Positions 53,392 through 62,542 of a DNA stretch of 64,000 bases are shown here, piece after piece. The DNA comes from Aureispira sp. CCB-QB1 (lineage in GTDB: Bacteria; Bacteroidota; Bacteroidia; Chitinophagales; Saprospiraceae). Under the pieces are notes generated by a model, which worked only from the letters and a program-made list of their open reading frames with translations, made no database searches and was not told where the DNA came from. Position 1 is the first letter of the stretch, and every line of letters begins with the position of its first letter. The stretch covers positions 1 through 64,000 of the forward strand of contig CAMBRK010000014.1 in NCBI GenBank assembly GCA_945870185.1, written 5' to 3'. A program made the translations under genes and the position numbers.

Positions 53392-54327
53392 ATGAATTAT
53401 AAAAATAAGTTCTTATCATACTTTATAGGAGAGCCTTCAGCTCAGGAAAAGTCAGCTTTAGAAAGTTGGAAGCGCGATGCTGAATCCAATCTTTTTGAGC
53501 TTAAAAATATGATGAGTCACCAAACCGAATTGGACCTACTTCAAAATTATCAAGAAGTGGACCGCAGTACAGCGTGGGATAAAATCCAATCCCGAACAGA
53601 TATGCCTAAGGAACGTTCTCTTCCATTGAACATACGGAGTATAGCATCTATTTTCATTTTTTTGATTGCTGGAATTTGGGGTATTTCTTATTTGATGAAT
53701 GATAAGACCAACATCATTGAGTATGCTGGAATCAATACACCATTATTAAAACATGGTGATGGCTCTATTATCCATATCGATCAAACTTCAACGCTCCAAG
53801 AAAAAGGTTTCAGGGAGTTCAGTTTAAAAGGTAGGGCTTATTTTGATGTGGCGAAAGACGAAAAAAATCCATTTACTGTACACCTCATACATGGTAAACT
53901 TGAAGTTTTAGGTACTGAGTTCAATATTCAAACGACTACCCAAAAAACTGAAATATGGGTGGCTGAAGGAAAAGTAAAAGTAACTTACAACAATAAAGAA
54001 TACCTACTTCAAATCAATGACAAAATAGTCATTGATGAAAATCAAGTTACTGAATCAAAAAACACCATTCCTAATCCTGATTCATGGCGCAACAAAATGC
54101 TTAAATTTGAGAATAATTCATTGAAACAAGTGATGCAAAGTATATCCAATTACTATGATGTAACTTTGCTTTGGCCAGCATCACTTCAAGATGATCAGTG
54201 TAAAATTAATACCACATTCCAAAATGAATCACTGACCCATGTGCTTAAGGAATTGGAAATCATTTCAGGGCTAAAATTTGAATTGACCAAAAATAATACA
54301 CTCATTGTTAAGTCTTACAAATGCTAG
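53392..54327 (+). CDS. FecR-family anti-sigma regulator
   Basis: About 311 aa. The N-terminal cytoplasmic part is followed by a single membrane segment (SIASIFIFLIAGIWGISYLM), a FecR beta region (GAINTPLLKHGDG-like start GINTPLLKHGDGSIIHI through EGKVKVTYNNKEYLL) and a C-terminal DUF4974 domain (LKQVMQSISNYYDV...ELEIISGLKFEL). It transmits the outer-membrane receptor signal to the sigma factor. I start at MNYKNKFL (53392), after the sigma stop, and it ends 3 bp before the receptor gene. Confidence 0.9.
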   Translation: MNYKNKFLSYFIGEPSAQEKSALESWKRDAESNLFELKNMMSHQTELDLLQNYQEVDRSTAWDKIQSRTDMPKERSLPLNIRSIASIFIFLIAGIWGISYLMNDKTNIIEYAGINTPLLKHGDGSIIHIDQTSTLQEKGFREFSLKGRAYFDVAKDEKNPFTVHLIHGKLEVLGTEFNIQTTTQKTEIWVAEGKVKVTYNNKEYLLQINDKIVIDENQVTESKNTIPNPDSWRNKMLKFENNSLKQVMQSISNYYDVTLLWPASLQDDQCKINTTFQNESLTHVLKELEIISGLKFELTKNNTLIVKSYKC

Positions 54328-54330
54328 CGC

Positions 54331-56979
54331 ATGAAGCTGTGTATAACATACAGCTATATCTTCTTTTTACTGATCATTGTTGAAAACATAAGTGGTCAGA
54401 GCCAAGCATTAAATACTACCACTGTTATCCCTGCTCAAGGAAAACTCAATACTAAAAAAGAATATTTAGATTACCTCTCGGAAAAATATGGTTGGACCTT
54501 TAGTTATAATGCCAGCTTGCTTAATGTGGCTGGTGGTGTCCAATTAAATTATCAAATCAGTACGCTATCGTCCGTATTGGACCAAATATTTAATACTGAA
54601 AACGTTCAAGCCATCTTTGTTCCGCCACAAAAAATAATCCTACAGTACAAAGGCCCCAAAGTTAAAGAATACATGATCAGTGGATTGGTTACAGACTCTG
54701 AAACTGGTGAAAGTATATATGGTGCAATCATCTCAGAAAAACATAGTGGCATTTCTGTGTTAACGAATGAAAAAGGATATTTTGTTATCAAAATACCTGG
54801 CGGCTACACATTACTAGAAGCTTCCTATTTAGCTTACAAGAAATCATCCTGGACTCAACAAACCACAAAAAATACTACTATTAATTTTACATTGGATAGT
54901 GATAATTTCCTAGATACCATCATAATAGACAATCCACAAGAACGCTTACAACTTTCAGATGGTGGCAATATTATGGATTTATTCAAAACCAGAGAATTCA
55001 AATCCATAACAGGTGAGTCAGATATTATCCATAATACCCGAATTTTGCCTGGAGTACAATCTGGTGGCGAAGGTATGAGTGGCTTATTTGTGAGAGGTGG
55101 TACACCTGACCAAAACCTGGTATTACTAGATGGAGTGGCCATGTATGAGACCAGCCATATAGCAGGTATTTCGTCAATCTTCGTGGATGAAACTATTAAA
55201 GATGCAAGTTTTATAAAAAATGGTTTTCCGGCTAGATTTGGTGGCCGGTTATCTAGTGTTTTGGACATACATCTCAAAGAAGGTGATAAGAAAAAACATC
55301 AAAAGCATATAGGCATGGGACTAGCTAGTGCCAAGATGCATTTTAATGGACCACTAATTAAAGATAAACTTACGTATAATTTCACCGCTCGAACCTCATG
55401 GCTTAATTTTTATGTCAACAATTTGTTGAGACAATTTACCAAATATGATGATATTAACCTTCAGTATCATGATTTACTGGGTAAAACGACCTATCATTTT
55501 AGTCCATCCAATGTGTTAAGCTTAACTCTTTACCACGGCAACGATCGCATGAGATTGACTAAAAATACAGTATTTGAAGAAAAAGAAAGTGATTATGTTT
55601 TAAACGTATTTGATCGAAATGGTCTTCAATGGGGTAATCGGTTAGCTTCTCTAAAATGGAACTATCTGGTGGGTGATCAGTTGAGCATCAAGACACAAGC
55701 GGGTTACCTTCAATATAAAAATGGTTCCCGGTCTAGCTATATATTTGAAAGCTTCAAACAAGACAGTAGCCGTACGGATGAGCTAGATGTTATTACTAGT
55801 TCCAATATTACAGATTACAACTTTAAAGTAGATGCCGATTACTATCTTAATGATTTGCATGTATTACGAGCAGGAATAAACTTCACATCACAAAAATTCA
55901 ACCCAACTATAAAACAAAGTACCATCATTTTAGAAGGAGCAGCTGAAAATATCACAGACCGGGATTCATCATATGCAGCAAATCAATGGCAAATCTATAT
56001 TGAAGACAATTTCAAATGGAACGAATATTTCTTTGCTTATGCTGGGCTACATTTTAATTATTACCATCAAGGAACTAAGAACTATCCATCAATACAACCT
56101 AGATTTAAGGTGATATGGACTCCCAGGAAAAAACACATGTTCTCCGCTGCTTATAGTAAAATGGTACAAAATATCCATCTATTGACTAACTCAGGCCTAG
56201 GCCTACCATCCGACTTATGGGTACCATCAACTGAAAAAATAAGTCCACAATCTTCCGATCATTGGAGTGCAACATATACTTTAAATTTCAACAAAGGATT
56301 TTATCTAAACCTAGGCGCATATACAAGAACCATGGAGAATCTTCTGGAGTATACGTCGCCGGCTGAATTGTTTTACTTCTTGATCAATGAACAAAATATT
56401 GCCCCTGTTTTCAATACTTCTAAGGATTGGGAAAGAAATGTAATAGCAGGCAATGGCACATCAAAAGGACTTGAATTTTTATTGCACAAAACTAGCGGAA
56501 ACACCAAGGGATGGATCTCGGCAACTTGGTCAAATACTCAACGTACTTTTCCATTGATTAATAAGGGTAGAGCTTTTCAAGCAGCTCATGATAAAACCTG
56601 GGATATAAATTTCAGTATCCAACAAAACTTGTCCAAATCATTTTCAGCAAGTCTTAATTTTGTTTACAATACAGGCAATGCTTTTTCTCTAGCTACAGAA
56701 GAGTACGAATCCTATTTGGGTATCAAGCTCCTGAATTCGAATGGCAAAAACAACTACAGGCTACCCGATTTCCATCAATTGAGTTTTAATCTTACCTATC
56801 ACACATCTACCAAATGGTGTGACATCGAAACCAGCTTCAATTGTTACAATGTGTATAACCGACTTAATGCATATTATATTTATGTTTACAAAAATCCAAT
56901 AGCCTCAGAAACGCCTTTAATCAGGAAAGTAAGTATTTTACCGATTACACCATCAATCAATTTTGCTATCAAATTTTGA
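54331..56979 (+). CDS. TonB-dependent receptor with signalling N-terminus
   Basis: 882 aa. Signal peptide, STN-like short domain (about 30-105) that contacts FecR in this class, a carboxypeptidase-regulatory-like domain (about 110-195, GLVTDSETGESIYGAI), a plug (LPGVQSGGEGMSGLFVRGG) and a beta barrel to the C-terminus. It takes up a ligand and triggers the sigma/FecR relay. It is 3 bp downstream of the FecR gene. Confidence 0.9.
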   Translation: MKLCITYSYIFFLLIIVENISGQSQALNTTTVIPAQGKLNTKKEYLDYLSEKYGWTFSYNASLLNVAGGVQLNYQISTLSSVLDQIFNTENVQAIFVPPQKIILQYKGPKVKEYMISGLVTDSETGESIYGAIISEKHSGISVLTNEKGYFVIKIPGGYTLLEASYLAYKKSSWTQQTTKNTTINFTLDSDNFLDTIIIDNPQERLQLSDGGNIMDLFKTREFKSITGESDIIHNTRILPGVQSGGEGMSGLFVRGGTPDQNLVLLDGVAMYETSHIAGISSIFVDETIKDASFIKNGFPARFGGRLSSVLDIHLKEGDKKKHQKHIGMGLASAKMHFNGPLIKDKLTYNFTARTSWLNFYVNNLLRQFTKYDDINLQYHDLLGKTTYHFSPSNVLSLTLYHGNDRMRLTKNTVFEEKESDYVLNVFDRNGLQWGNRLASLKWNYLVGDQLSIKTQAGYLQYKNGSRSSYIFESFKQDSSRTDELDVITSSNITDYNFKVDADYYLNDLHVLRAGINFTSQKFNPTIKQSTIILEGAAENITDRDSSYAANQWQIYIEDNFKWNEYFFAYAGLHFNYYHQGTKNYPSIQPRFKVIWTPRKKHMFSAAYSKMVQNIHLLTNSGLGLPSDLWVPSTEKISPQSSDHWSATYTLNFNKGFYLNLGAYTRTMENLLEYTSPAELFYFLINEQNIAPVFNTSKDWERNVIAGNGTSKGLEFLLHKTSGNTKGWISATWSNTQRTFPLINKGRAFQAAHDKTWDINFSIQQNLSKSFSASLNFVYNTGNAFSLATEEYESYLGIKLLNSNGKNNYRLPDFHQLSFNLTYHTSTKWCDIETSFNCYNVYNRLNAYYIYVYKNPIASETPLIRKVSILPITPSINFAIKF

Positions 56980-57146
56980 CTTATGTCAAACAGGACACAT
57001 AGAATATAATTTTGTCAAGCAAGAATTACAAACATTAATTAAGAATAATATTCTGCAAAATACCTATATACTTATTATAGTCAAATAATATTAATTAACT
57101 TACATTTTTTCTTATTGAAATATTTTATTTATCGAAATAAAAACAA

Positions 57147-57154
57147 TACTTTTG
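57147..57154 (+). promoter_or_regulatory. Bacteroidota -7 box for the DUF4249 gene
   Basis: TACTTTTG fits TAnnTTTG, 19 bp before the ATG at 57173. It separates DUF4249 transcription from the receptor. Confidence 0.5.
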
Positions 57155-57172
57155 ACTTGAATATCGAGTCTT

Positions 57173-58084
57173 ATGTTTAAAATACATCCTTTACTAGTCT
57201 GTGCATTCACCGTAATCATGATGATTTCATGTGAGGAAGATTATGTTTTGGTCAAAAAAGACTTCAAACCTAAAATAGTAGTTAATTCCATTTTTAAGCC
57301 AGGAGAAAATTGGATTGTAAATATAAGTACTAGTAAAGATATTTTGGATGAAACTTCCGAAATACACAAAATTAAAAATGCTACGGTTTATATTTATGAA
57401 AAAAGAACTAATGGGAATGTAATACCTTTAAAACATACTGCTGATGGTAACTACACTTCTCCTATTTATCCCCCGGTTGCTGATAGAACTTATGAATTAT
57501 GGGTATCTGTTCCTAGTTATGATCCCATAAGGGCAGTCAGTCAAGCACCCAAAAACGCAAACATCGTAAATATTATTACTGATATTGTGGACAAAAAAGT
57601 TACAAAAGTAAACTTTCAAGTCAAAGACGAAATCAATAACTATTTAATTTGGAACTTCATCAAATCTGATATCAAAAACCCATTGGATAGTTCATTCAAT
57701 GGAAACCCAGCAGATTTGGTGACAGGAATCGTTAAATACAATAACTTAACCAACATTAGTAATTTGTTGATTGGCTTGACCGATGCTGAAAATAATGCCG
57801 TTACTAGTGATGGAAAATTCACATCATCCGTAATTAATGATGACCCAAAAAATCCCGACGGTACTTCTGGCAATCCAGACCAATCGGTTACAGAAACTAA
57901 AAAATTCTTAAGATTCATCACTGCTAGTGGTGATTTATACAATTATTATAAAAGTGTAGAGAAATTCTTAAGTGCCCCTAATCACAATAGTAGTATCTCC
58001 AATGCTCCCCAAATCCACTCCAACATTACCAATGGTTTAGGCATATTTGCTGGCTACACAGAGGAGTTTAAGGAAATCAAATAA
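57173..58084 (+). CDS. DUF4249 lipoprotein
   Basis: 303 aa; lipobox MISC near residue 20 (mature C followed by EED). The N-terminal KPKIVVNSIFKPGENWIVNISTSKD and IKNATVYIYEKRTNG identify DUF4249, a surface partner commonly beside TonB receptors in Bacteroidota. It probably helps capture the receptor's ligand. It has a -7 box of its own. Confidence 0.85.
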   Translation: MFKIHPLLVCAFTVIMMISCEEDYVLVKKDFKPKIVVNSIFKPGENWIVNISTSKDILDETSEIHKIKNATVYIYEKRTNGNVIPLKHTADGNYTSPIYPPVADRTYELWVSVPSYDPIRAVSQAPKNANIVNIITDIVDKKVTKVNFQVKDEINNYLIWNFIKSDIKNPLDSSFNGNPADLVTGIVKYNNLTNISNLLIGLTDAENNAVTSDGKFTSSVINDDPKNPDGTSGNPDQSVTETKKFLRFITASGDLYNYYKSVEKFLSAPNHNSSISNAPQIHSNITNGLGIFAGYTEEFKEIK

Positions 58085-58108
58085 GTCATTTATTATAATC
58101 ATTTTGAA

Positions 58109-58561
58109 ATGTCAGAAAACAATTTTTATTGTATTCAGATTGAATTTGCGACCCCAGAATTTGATAATGCGCTCAGATTAAGATACGATGTATTGCGCAA
58201 ACCATTAAACTTAGATTTTGATCCTGATGATATCGCTCAAGAATACGATTCTTTGCATCTGGCTTGCTATGACAACCGAACCCAAGAACTTGTGGGTGTG
58301 CTCATACTAAAACCACTACATGAGGCTACTATAAAAATGCGTCAGGTTGCCGTGGCGTCTCATTTACAAGGTAAAGGTATAGGAAAATTTATGGTAGCAG
58401 CCTCAGAAATTTTGGCTAAAGACTTACAATACCAACGTATAGAACTCCATGCTCGAAATAATGCAGTGCCATTTTATGAAAAGCTACATTATTCAGTATC
58501 AGGAGATGTGTTCAAAGAAGTAGGTTTAGATCATTATTTTATGAGTAAGGATCTAGATTAG
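58109..58561 (+). CDS. GNAT-family N-acetyltransferase
   Basis: 150 aa, acetyl-CoA-binding fold with motif A VAVASHLQGKGIGKFMVAASEIL and a C-terminal LHARNNAVPFYEKLHYSVSGD. It resembles small ElaA/GNAT enzymes. Acceptor unknown. It starts 24 bp after the DUF4249 stop and may be in its transcript. Confidence 0.88.
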   Translation: MSENNFYCIQIEFATPEFDNALRLRYDVLRKPLNLDFDPDDIAQEYDSLHLACYDNRTQELVGVLILKPLHEATIKMRQVAVASHLQGKGIGKFMVAASEILAKDLQYQRIELHARNNAVPFYEKLHYSVSGDVFKEVGLDHYFMSKDLD

Positions 58562-58584
58562 TTATATTTGTATGATCTGACCGA

Positions 58585-59586
58585 TTATTTTGAAGTTACA
58601 GGTACTAAGCCTAAAACTTCTTCCGCAAACTTAAAACTCTCTCGCGTTACGCCTGCTATATCCTTTGAAATCACATGAGAAGATATCACATGATGTCCTG
58701 CATCCGGAAATGCAACCTTTCTCTTTTTATTACTTTCAGTCCCCAACTCATCAAACATTTCCAACATCCTAGCAACGGACACCACATTATCTTGATGCTC
58801 TTCATCCTTATAATAGTAACCTAAAAACACTGGGATTTTAATTTTGGAAAATGTCTCTGATGTCATGTGATGTTCTATGATACTTTGCAGTGTAAATAGA
58901 CTGTTGGTATGATATACGCTATTCCAATGTTTTTTAGCCAAGTCATCATATTGGATTCTATTGTGCTCGCCACCCATCACCATATCAGAAATTTGTTTGC
59001 CCCATGGATATAACAACATTTTGGACTTGGGATCAAAAATGGCAATATTGGGGGAATAAAGGATTAGACTATGAATATTTTCGCCGGCTGCCGCTAAAAT
59101 TAAGGATAAGGTACCTCCAGTTGAGCACGACATTACTATGACTTTTTCGCCTATTTTTTTTGCTACATCTATAGCTTCTTCCGCGGATTGAAAATAATTT
59201 TCAGGTGTTAGATGCTGAAAAGAATTGGTATCCCGTCTCCCGTGATCTTCCAGTCGAGTGAGGTACAAATTCATCCCATATCGTTTGGCAAACTCAGTGT
59301 GTATAGGTGCACCTTCTTCTTGACTAGCACTAAATCCGTGAACATATACTAATGCATATTCAGTTTTCTTTCCTGCGCTATCTGCCCAAACAATACGAGC
59401 CTGGTTATGCTCTTTGAGATCAGGAATCTTGTTTTCATTTGATGCAATGAGACTATCCAATAGGTGCAACGGTGTATTGACATCGGTATCTAACAATACT
59501 GCTGGTTGATGCTTAACCTTAGGTCCAACTGCATACAACGCACCCAACCCTATCAATAAAACAAACCCATATTTCACTACTTTCAT
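58585..59586 (-). CDS. Alpha/beta-hydrolase family protein
   Basis: 333 aa with an N-terminal hydrophobic anchor (YGFVLLIGLGALYAVG). It has an oxyanion strand YVHGFSASQEEGAP, nucleophile elbow SCSTGGTLS, and a His near GHHVISSHV at the end. Probably an esterase or peptidase held at the membrane or exported. Substrate unknown. It is convergent with the GNAT gene. Confidence 0.85.
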   Translation of the reverse strand: MKVVKYGFVLLIGLGALYAVGPKVKHQPAVLLDTDVNTPLHLLDSLIASNENKIPDLKEHNQARIVWADSAGKKTEYALVYVHGFSASQEEGAPIHTEFAKRYGMNLYLTRLEDHGRRDTNSFQHLTPENYFQSAEEAIDVAKKIGEKVIVMSCSTGGTLSLILAAAGENIHSLILYSPNIAIFDPKSKMLLYPWGKQISDMVMGGEHNRIQYDDLAKKHWNSVYHTNSLFTLQSIIEHHMTSETFSKIKIPVFLGYYYKDEEHQDNVVSVARMLEMFDELGTESNKKRKVAFPDAGHHVISSHVISKDIAGVTRESFKFAEEVLGLVPVTSK

Positions 59587-59961
59587 GCTTTCTCAAAATT
59601 ACTAATGGTCAAAAGTAAAAAAATATCTTTATATTGCGTGAGTTTAATCAGCAGATTTTATTGGTTTTCACTTTGATGGATGAAATTCAGATGGTCTAAG
59701 TAATGACGTGAAGTTACCAATTCATATTATTCATAGTAAAGATGAATTAGTCTAGCAAGAAAGCATCAAGTAAAAGATAATTTAAAATCTCCATTAATCA
59801 GGTATAAATTAATACCATCAGCATTCAACCCATCGACAAGCAATCACACTTCAGTAAAGATAAGTAACCATTGTTGCATATCATCTTGTTCCTAATCTCC
59901 TATCTTTGTGGCTGCAATGATTTCAGAAATGATGATTGCAATTTATATTTTCAATCAGTCA
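59587..59961. other. Intergenic and 5' region of the SulP gene
   Basis: No gene seen apart from the SulP leader. It includes a perfect -7 box at 59901-59908. Confidence 0.5.
59901..59908 (+). promoter_or_regulatory. Bacteroidota -7 box for the SulP transporter
   Basis: TATCTTTG, exact consensus. Its last base coincides with a GTG that is in frame with the gene, so that GTG cannot be the translation start; later ATGs are used. Confidence 0.6.
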
Positions 59962-61641
59962 ATGAGTAACATGCAGTATATACCTTCAATCGAGTGGATC
60001 AAAAATTACAAAAAAGAATGGCTTAGTGGAGATATCTCAGCGGGTCTGACTGTGGGCGTCATGCTTATCCCACAGGGTATGGCTTACTCTATGTTGGCCG
60101 GATTGCCACCAATATATGGACTTTACGCCGTGACGATACCCCTGATCATTTATGCATTACTTGGTACATCGAGGCAACTGGCTGTAGGTCCTGTGGCTAT
60201 GGTAAGCCTTTTGATTGCTACTGGTGTAGGGCAGTTGGCCCAGGCAGGTACAGAACCATACATAGCTTTGGCCATACTCCTAGCTTTCCTTGTTGGTTTG
60301 ATCCAATTATCTATGGGCGCATTTCGACTTGGATTTTTGGTCAATTTTTTATCGCATCCCGTCATTGCAGGCTTTACTTCTGCTGCAGCTTTAATCATAG
60401 GATTCAGCCAATTTAAACATTTACTTGGGATAAAAGTGAGTGGCGAAAAATTTCTGGAAATCATGTCACAGATATTTCAAAATCTCACTCAAACCCATAT
60501 CGCAACTTTGGCAATCGGTTTGGTGGCCATAGCTATACTTTTATTGGTAAAAAAGATTCATAAACTGATACCTGGGCCGCTTATCGTAGTATTAGCAGGT
60601 ATTTTGGTTGTATATTTTGGTGGTCTATATGATCAAGGTGTCAAAATAGTAGGAGATATTCCTGGCGGCTTACCCAGCTTGAGTTTATTCACCTTGGATT
60701 TCACTTCCATGAAGAGCCTTTTGCCAACAGCATTTACTATAGCGTTTGTTGGATTTATGGAATCCATAGCTGTTGCCAAAGCGATACATTCGAGACATAA
60801 AGATTATAAGCTGGACGCCAACCAGGAACTTATTGCACTGGGTGTGGCCAATCTTGCTGGTTCGGTCTTTAAGTCATTCCCTGTGACAGGCGGCTTTTCT
60901 CGGACAGCTGTCAATGATCAAGCTGGAGCAAAAACAGGTCTTGCGTCTTTAATCAGTGCTGCGTTGATCATACTTACCTTGTTGTTTTTTACTTCTTATT
61001 TTTACTATCTCCCCAATTCCGTTCTGGCTGCCATCATTATTGTGGCTGTTTACGGTTTAATAGACTTCAAAGAAGCCAAACACCTATGGCACACTGATAA
61101 AATGGATTTTGGTTTGTTTTTAGCTGCTGTTTTAGGAACTTTGATTCTGGGTATAGAAGAAGGCATTATTTTGGGTGTAATCTTATCCATGGGCGTACTT
61201 ATTTATAAGGTATCCTATCCACATTATGCAGAATTGGGTATGGTAAATGGTGGAAAAGATTTCAAAAATTTATTGAGATTTAATGAAGCTGAAACTCGAG
61301 ATGAAATCATTATCATGAGATTTGATGCGCAGCTCTTTTTCGCCAATACTAATTACTTTAAAGAAAAAGTAAACTCACTGATCGCCAAGAGAACGCATCC
61401 AAAATATTTTATTCTCGACGCATCTCCTATAAGTACGATAGATTCATCAGCAGTACATGCATTACATGATCTGATCAAAGATATGAAAAAGGATGGGATT
61501 ACCTTTTTAATGGCCAATGCGATAGGACCTGTCAGAGATGTGATGGTTAAGAGTGGTTTGCAAGGTGAGATAGGTAGTGAGCACAGCTTTATGTCAATTA
61601 CTGAAGCTTATCAATACGCTGAGGCCAAACTTGCTATTTAA
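59962..61641 (+). CDS. SulP-family anion transporter
   Basis: About 559 aa. The start at MSNMQYIPSIEWIKNYKKEW fits the family N-terminus; earlier Met codons (59917, 59929) are possible. It has 10-12 membrane helices, GLTVGVMLIPQGMAYSMLAGLPPIYGLY near the start, and a C-terminal STAS domain (FILDASPISTIDSSAVHAL). SulP proteins carry sulfate, bicarbonate or other anions, many by sodium or proton symport; the ion here is not determined. It is convergent with the nitrilase (8-bp overlap of stops). Confidence 0.92.
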   Translation: MSNMQYIPSIEWIKNYKKEWLSGDISAGLTVGVMLIPQGMAYSMLAGLPPIYGLYAVTIPLIIYALLGTSRQLAVGPVAMVSLLIATGVGQLAQAGTEPYIALAILLAFLVGLIQLSMGAFRLGFLVNFLSHPVIAGFTSAAALIIGFSQFKHLLGIKVSGEKFLEIMSQIFQNLTQTHIATLAIGLVAIAILLLVKKIHKLIPGPLIVVLAGILVVYFGGLYDQGVKIVGDIPGGLPSLSLFTLDFTSMKSLLPTAFTIAFVGFMESIAVAKAIHSRHKDYKLDANQELIALGVANLAGSVFKSFPVTGGFSRTAVNDQAGAKTGLASLISAALIILTLLFFTSYFYYLPNSVLAAIIIVAVYGLIDFKEAKHLWHTDKMDFGLFLAAVLGTLILGIEEGIILGVILSMGVLIYKVSYPHYAELGMVNGGKDFKNLLRFNEAETRDEIIIMRFDAQLFFANTNYFKEKVNSLIAKRTHPKYFILDASPISTIDSSAVHALHDLIKDMKKDGITFLMANAIGPVRDVMVKSGLQGEIGSEHSFMSITEAYQYAEAKLAI

Positions 61642-62407
61642 TATTCATCAACCCTTTCAGCCTATCTGCTGCAAAAGGCAACTTTGCCCTAAACTGCTGC
61701 ATGGCTTCTAAATCAAGGGCAATAGAACACATACCGGATTGGTCATTCAGCTCTGACACCACTACCCCATTGTAGTTTACAACCATAGAAACACCAGGAT
61801 ATACAAATCCGTTTTCGTCACTTCCGGTCCTATTTACTCCTATTACATAACATTGATTTTCGATAGCTCGTGCTATGAGTAATGATTTCCAATGGTGCAC
61901 TCTTGTCTGCGGCCAGTTAGCAGCATAAATCAGTAAATCTGGGCTTTGGTCAGGAAAGCTAAGATAAGGAAATCGTAAATCGTAACAAATCAATGGTTGG
62001 ATATTCCAATTTTTAAACAAAAATGTCTTGACTGTATGTCCACTTTGATAAGCGTTTTTCTCGCCGGCAGGAGCAAAAAGCTGAATTTTGTCATAAGATT
62101 GAATATGACCATTTGGTTCGACCAAAATAAACCTATTGTACCATTTATGCTCTTCAAAAAATGGTATGCTGCCCCCAATAGCTATATCATGTAAACTTGC
62201 TAATGATTTTAATTCGCTTAAGGTTTCTTCTTGCCATTGTGGAGACAGCAATGCAGGGTCCAAAACATAAGCAGCATTAAACATTTCTGGTAGTAACAAA
62301 AGATCACTGGGTTCAGAGATATTTTGGCATGCAGTAGCTATTTCCTGAAGATTATGTTTGATGTCCAGCCATTTTGGAGAAAATTGAAAAATACTTGTAA
62401 GCAACAT
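61634..62407 (-). CDS. Carbon-nitrogen hydrolase (omega-amidase/nitrilase family)
   Basis: About 257 aa with the nitrilase triad: Glu in LLLLPEMF, Lys in YDKIQLFAPAGE and Cys in PLICYDLRFP. The YDLRFP context points to the omega-amidase (YafV/NIT2-like) branch, which hydrolyses alpha-ketoglutaramate and similar amides. The start at MLLTSIFQFSPKW matches the family; a more distal ATG adds 20 unlikely residues. Its end overlaps the convergent SulP stop. Confidence 0.92.
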   Translation of the reverse strand: MLLTSIFQFSPKWLDIKHNLQEIATACQNISEPSDLLLLPEMFNAAYVLDPALLSPQWQEETLSELKSLASLHDIAIGGSIPFFEEHKWYNRFILVEPNGHIQSYDKIQLFAPAGEKNAYQSGHTVKTFLFKNWNIQPLICYDLRFPYLSFPDQSPDLLIYAANWPQTRVHHWKSLLIARAIENQCYVIGVNRTGSDENGFVYPGVSMVVNYNGVVVSELNDQSGMCSIALDLEAMQQFRAKLPFAADRLKGLMNIK

Positions 62408-62542
62408 AAAAAATATTGGAAGATTATTCAACCTACAATTGAACAAGTACAAAGTCAATCTGTTCATATAAATTATTGTGTAGAGTTAGATTAAAACAAA
62501 TTTGTTGCAATATTCCACAAAACAACCAATAAAAATAGCCTT

